Notes: a model not told the origin generated them from the sequence alone. A stretch of 64,000 nucleotides of DNA from Halieaceae bacterium UBA4452 (GCA_002389505.1 DGPA01000021.1:166696-230695); one strand, 5' to 3'. Counted from the first letter of the stretch, positions 25,963 through 34,501 are shown. A program made the numbers and translations.

Positions 25963-26204
25963 ATGATCATGTCACTTAGCGCCATTGCAGCTGACGATTT
26001 TGCTCGAACCCTTACTGAGTCACTGCCTTATACACAACGTTTCACTGACAAAACTTGGGTTATCAAGTTCGGCGCTATACAGCAGGGGTTAATAGTGCGC
26101 ACATCATCGATGGTCGAGTCGCGCATATCGCCCTGTTGGACATTTTCAGCGCCGAGGGAGTTGGCACGCTGATCACAAAAAACTCAACCACGCATGATAA
26201 CTAA
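25963..26204 (+). pseudogene. argB: argB remnant (acetylglutamate kinase), internally deleted and frameshifted
   Basis: Two ends of argB survive with the middle missing. From ATG 25963/25969, after a GGGGAG ribosome site, the frame reads SAIAADDFARTLTESLPYTQRF and then DKTWVIKFG, the ArgB N-terminus up to its KYGG loop. Around 26075-26090 the frame changes, and from about 26083 another frame reads AGVNSAHIIDGRVAHIALL and then DIFSAEGVGTLIT to a TAA at 26202-26204, which is the ArgB C-terminus. About 65 codons remain of the family's roughly 300, without the catalytic core. The location (algC-argB-pyrE) is the classic one for argB. Confidence 0.88.
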
Positions 26205-26266
26205 GCATTGCACGCGAGACCGTGACTAGCTAGCATCGACCCTCTACCATTAATAGCGATGAGACT

Positions 26267-26866
26267 ATGCCACAACCCCGCTCAGACCGCCGCGAACAAA
26301 TACTGCAAGCCTTAGCCGCTATGCTCGAAGCCGGCCCTGAAACGAAAATAACGACGGCAAAGCTTGCTGCGCAAGTGGGGGTGTCAGAAGCTGCGCTGTA
26401 TCGCCATTTTCCCTCAAAGACAAAAATATTTGAAGCGCTCATCGACTTCTCTGAAGAGACTATCTTTTCTAGGATTAAACTCATTACCAATGATGATCAA
26501 TCAGCCTTAGAGTGCTGCAACCGTGTGTTGATGCTGGTGTTAGGGTTTTGCGAACGCAATCCGGGGATAACGCGTCTCTTGCATGGCGGGGCGCTAGCCG
26601 GGGAGCCCGCGCGAGTACACCAACGGGTAGCACAGTTATTCGATCGCCTCGAAACTCAATTACGAATAACCCTTAGACAAGCGGAATTACAGGAAGGATT
26701 GCGTACACGCATTACAGTCAACGACGCTGCGGGCCTGATGCTCGCCGCCGCTGAGGGACGTATATGCCAGTCTGTCCGCAGCCAGTTCAAGCGCTCCGCC
26801 ACGGATGGATGGCGTGATCAATGGGCTATGATCAGCGCCGACCTCATGCGCCCCACGCCCGCTTAG
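26267..26866 (+). CDS. slmA: Nucleoid occlusion factor SlmA (TetR family)
   Basis: A 199-residue TetR-fold DNA-binding protein that blocks FtsZ ring assembly over the nucleoid. It aligns along its length with E. coli SlmA: RREQILQALAAMLE, ITTAKLAAQVGVSEAALYRHFPSKTKIFEALIDF (the helix-turn-helix, about residues 28-60), LGFCERNPGITRLL, and VRSQFKRSATDGW. The position beside pyrE matches E. coli dut-slmA-pyrE. It converges on the DUF4124 gene with a 4-bp overlap of the stops. Unlike ordinary TetR genes, it should not be read as a local regulator. Confidence 0.92.
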   Translation: MPQPRSDRREQILQALAAMLEAGPETKITTAKLAAQVGVSEAALYRHFPSKTKIFEALIDFSEETIFSRIKLITNDDQSALECCNRVLMLVLGFCERNPGITRLLHGGALAGEPARVHQRVAQLFDRLETQLRITLRQAELQEGLRTRITVNDAAGLMLAAAEGRICQSVRSQFKRSATDGWRDQWAMISADLMRPTPA

Positions 26867-27522
26867 CGCTGGCTCGGAGATTCGAGGGAGCGTCGGAGTT
26901 CAACGACGTCATTCAACTGCTCAAACCGCTGTGCATCCGCCCAAAAATCGGCGCGAACCTCTTCAATTTGAAGCTGACGTTCTGCAATGGACCGCTCAGT
27001 ACTCTCAATTTCTTTTTTGGTTTCGCTGATGACATCTAGATCCATCGCTGAGGGCTCTCGGCCGGCACGCTCTCTCTCAGCAACCCGAGCTTGCGCGTTT
27101 TCTATGGTTTGTCGCAGGCCTCGGCGATTACTTTTCAAAATAGACACCCGAATCTTCAAATTCCTCAAGGCTCTATCTCGTGCAGCATCAATGTCCTCAA
27201 CCGTCGAGTAGCGGCGTAGTAGCGACGCCTCCCATTCCTGCAAGCGCTTCTGCTCTCGCTTTGCCTCAACTTCTCGCTGTCTGCGGGCCTGTTCGTCGTT
27301 GCGCTGCCCCGGTGTTAGGGCTGCCGGTACGACTTGGATAACGAGCCCGCGTTCATTGAGAATTTCGTAGCCGCTACTAAGATGCTGAGGGGGCACACGA
27401 AAATCCACCACGACGTTGCCATGTTCGTTGGTGTAACGGTAAAAACTGGCTGCCTGCACTGACGGCGCCAAGAAGCAAAGCAGCAACGCGCTCGCGGCAA
27501 TGCTTTGGCAAAATCTATACAC
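26863..27522 (-). CDS. DUF4124 domain-containing periplasmic protein with coiled coil
   Basis: A 219-residue exported protein. A signal peptide (about 1-24, ending SVQA) is followed by a DUF4124 domain (FYRYTNEHGNVVVDFRVPPQ, about 26-60). A long charged helical region (about 75-200, rich in R, E, K and Q with heptad-like spacing) probably forms a coiled coil. The family function is unknown. The start overlaps the pyrE stop by 8 bp on the same strand, so it is translated from the pyrE transcript. Confidence 0.85.
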   Translation of the reverse strand: MYRFCQSIAASALLLCFLAPSVQAASFYRYTNEHGNVVVDFRVPPQHLSSGYEILNERGLVIQVVPAALTPGQRNDEQARRQREVEAKREQKRLQEWEASLLRRYSTVEDIDAARDRALRNLKIRVSILKSNRRGLRQTIENAQARVAERERAGREPSAMDLDVISETKKEIESTERSIAERQLQIEEVRADFWADAQRFEQLNDVVELRRSLESPSQR

Positions 27523-28171
27523 CGTATTGATCCCTATAAGCGCGCATGGGGGTAAAGAAGTTCATATAGCTTTCCTGTGTCTCCAACCAAGCAATGATAT
27601 CATGCATATCAATGACGCTAACAATAGTAAGATCTAGATCCTCTCTCGCTTCTTGTACCGCAGATCGACTGCCCTGACCTCGCTCACAGCGGTCTAAACC
27701 AATGACCACACCATGGGGGGTTGCACCCGCCGCATTAATCACCTCGACAGACTCGCGCACCGCAGTACCCGCGGTCATCACATCGTCAATAATCACCGCC
27801 TTACCTGTTAATTCTGCACCAACCAAACTGCCCCCTTCGCCGTGGTTTTTCACTTCTTTGCGATTAAACGTGTAGGGTAAATCCTGGCGGTAATGCTCCG
27901 CCAGGGCGACGGCCGTTGTAGCGACCAAGGGGATCCCTTTGTAAGCGGGTCCAAATAGGGTGTCAGGCACTAAATCGGAGCAAACGATAGCATCCGCATA
28001 ACAGCGGCCCAAGGTGGCGAGGGCCGAGCCCGACGAAAAGCCACCCGCATTAAAGAAGTAGGGACTTATTCGTCCTGACTTCAAGGTAAACTCACCAAAG
28101 CGTAAGACATTGCATCGTACGGCCAGTTCAATAAATGTAGTTCTTGCGGTTTTCATGGTGTCAGAGGACAT
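27515..28171 (-). CDS. pyrE: Orotate phosphoribosyltransferase
   Basis: Converts orotate and PRPP to OMP in pyrimidine synthesis. The 218 residues include FTLKSGRISPYFFNAGGF near the N-terminus, the catalytic loop NRKEVKNHGEGG, and the PRPP-binding motif VIIDDVMTAGTAVRE. A second in-frame ATG at 28156 (MKTARTTFIELAV) is the more typical start. It is divergent from crc, as in Pseudomonas. Confidence 0.96.
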   Translation of the reverse strand: MSSDTMKTARTTFIELAVRCNVLRFGEFTLKSGRISPYFFNAGGFSSGSALATLGRCYADAIVCSDLVPDTLFGPAYKGIPLVATTAVALAEHYRQDLPYTFNRKEVKNHGEGGSLVGAELTGKAVIIDDVMTAGTAVRESVEVINAAGATPHGVVIGLDRCERGQGSRSAVQEAREDLDLTIVSVIDMHDIIAWLETQESYMNFFTPMRAYRDQYGV

Positions 28172-28282
28172 AGGTTACTCGTTATCTGAAGCGCTCGAGG
28201 CCGTAATAAAAACATTGAAAGCACGTGGAGCCCAGCGCGCCATATGCCGTATCATAGCGGGCTTGATGTAGTAGGACTAGCA

Positions 28283-29044
28283 ATGAGAGTCATCAGTTTA
28301 GTGGTAGAAGGCCTGGAGCAAGCAAGGGATGCAGGGCTATTTAAGTGGCTCACAGAGCAAGATGCGGACATTATATGTCTACAAGATACCCAGTGCTCTG
28401 AATACTCCCTCAACAATGAGGAATTTTTCCCTAGCCAGTACAACGCTTACTTTTTGGATCATTACGACGATCATCGAAAGAACGGCGTGGTCATTTATTG
28501 TCGCGAACTTCCGAAGGCCATTATGTCGGGCTTAGGCTTTATCGAGTTTGACTCCCAAGGACTGTACATCCAGGCTGATTACCGCCAACTGAGTGTTGGG
28601 TCCTTGTTAATGCCCAGTGGTCTTGGCTCTGACGAAGCATTAAATACCAAACTAAAGTTCATGCAGGCGCTGGGTGACCATCTGCAAAAAATACGCGCAA
28701 AGCGTCGCGACTTCATTATTTGTGGCGGTTGGGAATTGACCAGTACGCCGACCGATATTGAGGATGCGGTCGGCTCTGTGGGTATCCCCGGGTGTTCAAC
28801 TATCGAGCAAGCCTGGCTGCAAACGCTGTATAAGAACGGTTATTGCGACGCTTTTAGAGCGTACACTAACGATCCCGATGAATTTACTTGGTGGCCAGGA
28901 GGAGACGAGGCGGGCAGTTTGCGAACCGATACCCACGTCGTAAGTTCATCGCTTGGTGGTCGAGTTGATTACGCGGCCATTTATACCGAAGAAATATTTT
29001 CAAGCCATGCGCCCATCATCATTGATTATGATATTGGCGGCTGA
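28283..29044 (+). CDS. crc: Catabolite repression control protein Crc
   Basis: A 253-residue endonuclease/exonuclease/phosphatase-fold protein. Pseudomonas Crc acts with Hfq to repress translation of catabolic mRNAs and has no nuclease activity. Shared features recalled from P. aeruginosa Crc: MRVISLVVEGLEQARDAGL, DIICLQDTQ, the SGLGF segment, LKFMQALGDHL, EFTWWPGGDEA and SSHAPIIIDYD. Catalytic positions are degenerate as in Crc: the GDxN element reads CGGWELT and SDHxP reads SSHAP. I chose ATG 28283 (AGGA 7 nt upstream) over the longer frame at 28244. Position between pyrE and rph supports the call. Confidence 0.88.
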   Translation: MRVISLVVEGLEQARDAGLFKWLTEQDADIICLQDTQCSEYSLNNEEFFPSQYNAYFLDHYDDHRKNGVVIYCRELPKAIMSGLGFIEFDSQGLYIQADYRQLSVGSLLMPSGLGSDEALNTKLKFMQALGDHLQKIRAKRRDFIICGGWELTSTPTDIEDAVGSVGIPGCSTIEQAWLQTLYKNGYCDAFRAYTNDPDEFTWWPGGDEAGSLRTDTHVVSSSLGGRVDYAAIYTEEIFSSHAPIIIDYDIGG

Positions 29045-29126
29045 CACAGGGGCTTGGCCACTACCCTAATCCACGACATACCCCATGCGTGATGAGCCCC
29101 GCTGACTGAAGCCTGGCTTTGCCTGA

Positions 29127-29861
29127 TCAGCCCAGAGCCAGTGCAGCTTTTTGTGCGCTAATAATCTGACCGCCAGCGTCACAAGCGAGTGTGACTAGGG
29201 CATCGAGCTCAGCGCGGCTAAACGTTGCTCCCTCTGCGGTTCCCTGAACTTCAACCAGGCCTCCACCATCAGCGACGACAACGTTCATATCGCTATCGGC
29301 ACTACTATCCTCACTGTAATCAAGGTCGACAACCGGCTGGCCGCGCCAAACCCCCACAGACACCGCCGCAATCATGTGGCGCAGGGGGTCAGACTTCAAA
29401 GTGCTGCTGCGCTGTAAACCGTTCAGCGCGTCGACAACGGCAACACACGCGCCGGAGATTGCTGCGGTGCGAGTGCCTCCGTCAGCTTGAATCACATCGC
29501 AGTCAATATTGAGGGTATTTTCCCCAAGGGCTTTTAAATCCAAAGCTGCCCTGAGCGAGCGGCCAATCAGGCGTTGAATTTCAACCGTCCGTCCAGACTG
29601 CTTGCCTCGAGCGGCCTCTCTATCCATGCGACTACCCGTGGAGCGGGGCAACATGCCATATTCGGCGGTCAACCAACCCTGGCCCTTACCCCGTAAAAAA
29701 GAAGGTACGCCCGGGCTCAGCGAGGCAGTACAAATCACTTGGGTGCTGCCAAAGGATACCAACACTGAGCCCTCTGCATGGCAGGTAAAGTGCCGTTCAA
29801 AGGTGATTGGCCGTAGTGCTTCAGGCATTCGACCACTGGGCCGACCGGTATATTCAGGCAT
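29127..29861 (-). CDS. rph: Ribonuclease PH
   Basis: Phosphorolytic 3'-5' exoribonuclease that trims tRNA 3' ends. The 244-residue protein shows RPSGRMPEALRPITFERHFTCHAEGSVLVSFG, AEYGMLPRSTGSRM, the REAARGKQSGRTVEIQRLIGRSLRA block with its phosphate-binding arginines, and IDCDVIQADGGTRTAAI. Unlike E. coli K-12 it is not truncated. It is divergent from yicC, the usual arrangement. Confidence 0.97.
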   Translation of the reverse strand: MPEYTGRPSGRMPEALRPITFERHFTCHAEGSVLVSFGSTQVICTASLSPGVPSFLRGKGQGWLTAEYGMLPRSTGSRMDREAARGKQSGRTVEIQRLIGRSLRAALDLKALGENTLNIDCDVIQADGGTRTAAISGACVAVVDALNGLQRSSTLKSDPLRHMIAAVSVGVWRGQPVVDLDYSEDSSADSDMNVVVADGGGLVEVQGTAEGATFSRAELDALVTLACDAGGQIISAQKAALALG

Positions 29862-29997
29862 ACTGCTTTCCTCTGTGGTGGTCTGTTGAGCACCGCGACC
29901 ATGACGACCTTAAGTGATGCTAACTGCTAGACTCTGATTTTATTATCACAGACCAACAGGATGTCTCCTATTCCTGTCAACAACGACGAGGCACCCA

Positions 29998-30861
29998 ATG
30001 ACTCAAAGCATGACGGGCTTTGCCCGCGCCAGTGTAACAACCGACTCGGCTGCGGTCATCGTAGAACTTCGCTCAGTCAACCATCGCTTTTTGGATGTGC
30101 ATTTTCGCTGCCCAGAGAGCTTGCGTAGCGAAGAGCCGCACTGGCGTATGTTATTGAGCAAGTCGTTTGAGCGCGGCAAAATTGAAGTGAATTGCAAGGT
30201 CCAGCTGACGCCAGGTAGCGATAATATCACCATCGACACCGCTAAGCTCGCACAGCTTAAAGGCGCATTAGATGAGATAGCGCTGGCACTGCCAGAGGCT
30301 ACAGCCCCTGATGCTCTGACCCTATTACAGAGTCCCGGCATCGCCACTACCGAGCAGTTACCTGTAAATGGCCTGAAGGAAACCGCGGAAAAAGCTCTCA
30401 GTTCAGCTATCGTGGCGCTTACCGAGCAGCGTCAAAATGAGGGCCTAAAACTCGCCGGCATGGTGATCGACCGGGTGACAACAATGGCGAGTTTATTGGC
30501 TGCTCTTAAGTTACGGCTGCCATTGCTCAGAGAGCAACAACAGCAACGACTCGTCAGTCGGCTGGAGCAATCTGGGGTCGAAGCTGACGCGAAGCGGCTA
30601 GAGGAGGAGCTGGTTTACCTTGCACAACGTTCCGACGTAGAGGAAGAGATGGATCGCTTGGCGGCACATTTAGATGCCATTATCAGTGCCATTAACGGCG
30701 ATAAGCCCTGTGGCAGACGGCTAGATTTTTTCATGCAAGAACTCAATCGAGAGGCCAATACGCTGTCCTCTAAATCGACTGCACTATCGACCACCAACAC
30801 GGCGGTTGAGTTTAAAGTGCTCATTGAGCAAATGCGCGAACAAATTCAGAATATCGAGTAA
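29998..30861 (+). CDS. yicC: YicC family endoribonuclease-like protein
   Basis: A 287-residue protein with the YicC start MTQSMTGFARASV and RSVNHRFLDVHFRCPESLRS, and the C-terminal DUF1732 part (RSDVEEEMDRLAAHLDAI, then GRRLDFFMQELNREANTLSSKS). Members have been reported to be RNA-cleaving and to adapt PNPase for small-RNA turnover. In other genomes gmk follows at once; here a 3-kb insert carrying a TonB receptor separates them. Confidence 0.95.
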   Translation: MTQSMTGFARASVTTDSAAVIVELRSVNHRFLDVHFRCPESLRSEEPHWRMLLSKSFERGKIEVNCKVQLTPGSDNITIDTAKLAQLKGALDEIALALPEATAPDALTLLQSPGIATTEQLPVNGLKETAEKALSSAIVALTEQRQNEGLKLAGMVIDRVTTMASLLAALKLRLPLLREQQQQRLVSRLEQSGVEADAKRLEEELVYLAQRSDVEEEMDRLAAHLDAIISAINGDKPCGRRLDFFMQELNREANTLSSKSTALSTTNTAVEFKVLIEQMREQIQNIE

Positions 30862-31049
30862 TGGCTAGGTCCCTGACAAGTATGGCGTAGACTACAATCG
30901 CGTCTAGTCGACCAACACCATTGACATCAAGGTAAACTAGCGACACGCTATTTTTTGCATCTAACACCAGTGACTTTTTGACGGGGGGGATCGGCACAAC
31001 ACTAGCGATAAAACCCGCTTTGGTGCCCCTGAATACCCAACGCCTTATG

Positions 31050-31103
31050 CCCTTGCTCTTGCCCTTGCCCTTGCCCTTGCCCTTGCTCTTGCCCTTGCCC
31101 TTG
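31050..31103 (+). repeat. Tandem hexanucleotide repeat (CCCTTG/CTCTTG)
   Basis: Nine consecutive hexamers, seven CCCTTG and two CTCTTG at positions 2 and 7, giving a 30-bp higher-order period. Read on the plus strand from ATG 31047 they encode an alternating Pro-Leu stretch ending at TGA 31110-31112. Read on the minus strand they encode Gly-Lys. The repeat ends 9 bp before the first recognisable TonB-receptor codons and lies in the same frame. It marks or caused the junction between the intergenic DNA and the truncated receptor. Confidence 0.9.
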
Positions 31104-31151
31104 CCGACTTGAGCCGAAAACACCGCAGATCCGGTTAGTATCGATGGCACC

Positions 31152-33554
31152 GTGGGTAACTACGGCGCCACACAAGGTCGGTTCATGATTAACGCACCGC
31201 TGAGTGATACGCTGGCACTGCGTGTAACGGGCATGGCACTTGACCGTGATGGTTACACCAAAAACGAGTTCACCGGTGGAGATGTAGACGACCGAAGCCT
31301 CTGGTCAGGACGCCTTTCTTTAACGTGGGATGCCTCTGAGAATACCCAGATCAATTTCATGTACAGCACGTTTGAGGAAGATGACTCGCGCATGCGCTCT
31401 CAAAAGCAGGCGTGTAACACTGACCCTGATGGCATTTTAGGTTGCTTACCGGGCGAAAGCACTTACGGCGTTGCAAACTCGGCTGGCGGCATTGGTGGCT
31501 CACTGATGAATACCATTGGTGCTATCAACAGTGGCGTTCAGCAATTGCTGGGTGTGGCAGCACTGGGTGGCATTGGTAATCCTAACAATGCATCCCTACT
31601 GGCCAACGTAGGGGCTGGCACAACCGCTTTTTCACCGACAGACTTCCTGTTCGATAATAATCCAGATGATCGCCGAACGGTCAATATGGATTACGACCCT
31701 ACGTACTTCGCTGAAGAAGAAATGTTTCAATTCCAGATCTCACATAAGGCCGGCGATCTGACCTACAACTGGTCAACGGGTTATACAGAGACGGGTTACT
31801 CGTCAACAGAAGATTATGAGAAGGGCGTCGCTACAGCGAATTGGCAGCCAACACTGGATACGTTTGTTGACTTGGGCAACGCTACCGCGCTCTCGGAAGG
31901 CGAATGGGGCGCGTTAGTGTATTCATTAGCCGGCCTTGATCCATCAGCGGGTACCGATCCAGCGACCGTTGCGGCCATCGCCAATGGCGCTGGAATTGCG
32001 GGCGTCAAACCTTTCATGGTCGAACTCGCGCCAGGTGCGGGGGTAGGCATTTGGGCGGGAAACAGCGCATTACTCGGTGGCTATGGGCAAGGTGTGCCGG
32101 TATTGCTACCTGATGGGACGTTGATCTATACGGGCAATCAGTATGGAGCTGATGAGTCGTTTTCAAGTAACGAGGGTTGGTCGCACGAGTTCAGAGTACA
32201 ATCTGACTATGACGGTGATCTTAACTTTATGCTCGGTGCCTTCATGCTCGACTATGAGGGTCGTAACCGCTACGTAGTCCGAAACGCCGGGCTAGCGTTC
32301 CCATCACAAGTGCTGCCCATTAACCCAAGTGTGTTCCCCGCGCCCTTTGGAGCCGCAAACCCGCATGACGAAGTTAACCCACACATGCATGGTTATGAAA
32401 ACGATACGCGGTTGTATGAGCTAGACGCAAAAGCCATATTTGGTGAGCTCTACTATGATGTCAGTGATACGCTGCGTCTTACCTTTGGCGCTCGGTACTC
32501 AGAGGAGGAAAAGAAAAGTAAGCAGCGTACGATTTACTCGACATTTGCAGACCTTCCACCGCTCGATCCTACGAACAATGCCTACGGCTTCCCAGAGTAT
32601 GATCAGGAAGAATTTAGCTGGAAGCTCAATGCCACGTACGCTGTCAGCGACCAGACAATGGTCTATGGCACATTTTCGAGTAGCTTTAAATCAGGTGGCG
32701 TGAACCCTATCTCAGTTGATGATGATCTGGCTGATCCCGCGGCGGGTGGTGATCCCGCAAACCTAGGCTTCAAACCTGAGTTTGTTGACGCGATCGAGAT
32801 TGGTCTGAAAACCACCTTCATGGATGGTGCCGCTCAGTTTAACGGCGCATTTTTCTACTATGATTACAAGGATATGCAGCAATCTAAGATTGTTTCCGTG
32901 ACTTCACTAAATCAAAATAGTGATGCTGAAATCACAGGTTTCGAAGGTGAGTTCCGCTGGGCAGCTACTGACAGGCTTGAATTAACCGCCAACGTCGGAT
33001 GGGTAAACGCTGAGATCGGCGAATATAACACCGTCGATACGGCTGATCCGAACGCTCGCGGAACTACCGAAGGCGTTGTTAGCGTAAACGGTGTCAACTT
33101 CATCACCCCTTACGACGACGGAAGTGGCAACTTGGTACCGGTTGATTACAGCCGATGTGACCAGCCGGCGCCGTACCCTTGTGCGGGCTATCGGCAAAAC
33201 CTAAAGGGCAATCAGATTGCTCTGACGCCTGAGATCAACTACAACATTGGCGCAATTTACCGCACAGAAATAGCTGGCATGCCGATGAATATGCAAACCA
33301 ACTATTACTGGCAGGACAAAATGTACACCACAAACTTCAATAGTGCGTCTACCGAGATTGAAGACTGGTCAATGTGGAATGCCAATGCTCGGCTGATGGG
33401 TGATAACTGGTACGCCGAGTTATGGGTGCGCAATATCCTTGATGATGACAACATTACTGGTGGCTACTTGACATCGTCAGTGTCTGCTCTTTTTACCAAC
33501 CAGTTTATTCTTGAGCCTCGCACCTACGGTTTGACGGTCGGTATGAGCTTCTAA
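31152..33554 (+). CDS. TonB-dependent receptor lacking signal peptide and plug (probable pseudogene)
   Basis: An 800-residue frame (receptor-like codons begin right after the TGA at 31110) containing a complete outer-membrane beta-barrel half. It starts at VGNYGATQGRFMINAPLSDTLALRVTG, which normally follows the plug domain. It continues through alternating aromatic strands (TYNWSTGYTETGYSS, LRLTFGARYSEEEKK, TMVYGTFSSSFKSGGVNP, WSMWNANARLMGDNWYAEL) and ends in the terminal aromatic signature (TYGLTVGMSF). The signal sequence, TonB box and the plug of about 150-200 residues are absent, so export and gating are not expected. The barrel frame is intact over 2.4 kb, implying recent truncation or an assembly junction. 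It interrupts the conserved yicC-gmk order. Confidence 0.85.
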   Translation: MGNYGATQGRFMINAPLSDTLALRVTGMALDRDGYTKNEFTGGDVDDRSLWSGRLSLTWDASENTQINFMYSTFEEDDSRMRSQKQACNTDPDGILGCLPGESTYGVANSAGGIGGSLMNTIGAINSGVQQLLGVAALGGIGNPNNASLLANVGAGTTAFSPTDFLFDNNPDDRRTVNMDYDPTYFAEEEMFQFQISHKAGDLTYNWSTGYTETGYSSTEDYEKGVATANWQPTLDTFVDLGNATALSEGEWGALVYSLAGLDPSAGTDPATVAAIANGAGIAGVKPFMVELAPGAGVGIWAGNSALLGGYGQGVPVLLPDGTLIYTGNQYGADESFSSNEGWSHEFRVQSDYDGDLNFMLGAFMLDYEGRNRYVVRNAGLAFPSQVLPINPSVFPAPFGAANPHDEVNPHMHGYENDTRLYELDAKAIFGELYYDVSDTLRLTFGARYSEEEKKSKQRTIYSTFADLPPLDPTNNAYGFPEYDQEEFSWKLNATYAVSDQTMVYGTFSSSFKSGGVNPISVDDDLADPAAGGDPANLGFKPEFVDAIEIGLKTTFMDGAAQFNGAFFYYDYKDMQQSKIVSVTSLNQNSDAEITGFEGEFRWAATDRLELTANVGWVNAEIGEYNTVDTADPNARGTTEGVVSVNGVNFITPYDDGSGNLVPVDYSRCDQPAPYPCAGYRQNLKGNQIALTPEINYNIGAIYRTEIAGMPMNMQTNYYWQDKMYTTNFNSASTEIEDWSMWNANARLMGDNWYAELWVRNILDDDNITGGYLTSSVSALFTNQFILEPRTYGLTVGMSF

Positions 33555-33571
33555 TACGCTACTCTGTAATC

Positions 33572-33597
33572 GCCCAGCTTATGCTGGGCTTTTTTTT
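33572..33597 (+). terminator. Intrinsic terminator after the TonB receptor
   Basis: A 7-bp stem GCCCAGC/GCTGGGC with loop TTAT (33572-33589) followed by eight T residues, 17 bp after the receptor stop. A standard Rho-independent terminator that isolates the receptor from gmk. Confidence 0.92.
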
Positions 33598-33874
33598 GCC
33601 TCAAGTAGCGACGCCAAAAACCCGAACCGGGTATATTTTGACCTTGGCACTCACCACTTCAAAGGTTAGGCTGATGGGTCTTTCACGACCCCCCCCTTTG
33701 CCGCCATGCTGACGGACTAATCCGCTGCATTGTTACCCCTGATAAACAAAGATCCATTGGTTAATGATGGGTGAAATCCGCTCAGGCTAGTACGGTTGGG
33801 CCGTGACTAGCGTGCACCTTAGATTAATGTGTACTATTACACAGCACAAAAAATACTCAGTGACCTGCAGGAAA
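33598..33874. other. Gene-free stretch upstream of gmk
   Basis: No credible gene on either strand. Two small inverted repeats are visible: ACCCG/CGGGT at 33620-33632 within an A/T flank, and GGGTC/GACCC at 33676-33691 followed by a C-run. A TACTAT element near 33832-33837 could be a -10 box for gmk but has no clear -35. Confidence 0.4.
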
Positions 33875-34501
33875 ATGTTAGTGAAACCGGTTAAAAAAGG
33901 CCAACTGCTTACCGTATCTGCTCCCAGCGGTGCTGGAAAAACGTCCTTAGTCAGAGCGTTAATGGCGCTGGAAGCCAATATTCGAGTGAGTGTTTCTCAC
34001 ACCACTAGGCCGATACGGCCCGGCGAGCAAAGCGGCGTAAACTATCACTTTGTGACGCGCGATGAGTTCGAGGCAAAGCGCGATAACGGTGACTTTTTTG
34101 AATGGGCCGAAGTCTTCGGTAATTTTTATGGCACCGCTCAAGAAGAGGTCGAAACTCTGGTCGGTAGCGGCTTCGACGTTATCCTAGAGATCGACTGGCA
34201 GGGCGCTAAGCAGGTAAAAACCGCGCTAACCGATAGTTGCGCTGTTTTCATCGTTCCTCCTTCCCTCGAGACGTTAAGGCGGCGTTTGTCCGATAGGGGA
34301 CAGGACGATGACACCGTTATCAATGCGCGCATGGCCCAGGCCGAAGCAGAACTTGCCCACTGTGGGGACGGAGACTACGTGGTCCTAAACAACGACTTTG
34401 ATCGCGCTGTGGAAGACCTGCGCGCTATTATCAAGGCACGCAGCCTGCGTAGAGAGGCCCAGGAGGAGGTATTGCAAGCCCTCTTGTCACAGGTGGAATA
34501 A
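33875..34501 (+). CDS. gmk: Guanylate kinase
   Basis: Phosphorylates GMP to GDP. From ATG 33875 (GCAGGA upstream) the protein is 208 residues. Motifs are the P-loop VSAPSGAGKTSLVRAL, the GMP-binding SHTTRPIRPGEQSGVNYHFV, FFEWAEVFGNFYGT, LEIDWQGAKQV and the RLSDRGQDDDTVINARMAQA lid. The frame is open upstream to 33803 but the family start is MxxK-type just before the P-loop. It precedes rpoZ and spoT. Confidence 0.96.
   Translation: MLVKPVKKGQLLTVSAPSGAGKTSLVRALMALEANIRVSVSHTTRPIRPGEQSGVNYHFVTRDEFEAKRDNGDFFEWAEVFGNFYGTAQEEVETLVGSGFDVILEIDWQGAKQVKTALTDSCAVFIVPPSLETLRRRLSDRGQDDDTVINARMAQAEAELAHCGDGDYVVLNNDFDRAVEDLRAIIKARSLRREAQEEVLQALLSQVE

Noticed and set aside
26267..26866. Local TetR repressor of the flanking genes
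   Set aside because: The protein aligns with SlmA over its length, and its neighbour pyrE supports that.
30821..31150. Minus-strand ORF with Gly-Lys repeats (109 codons)
   Set aside because: It overlaps yicC and is created mainly by the CCCTTG repeat; no recognisable domain, no ribosome-binding site.
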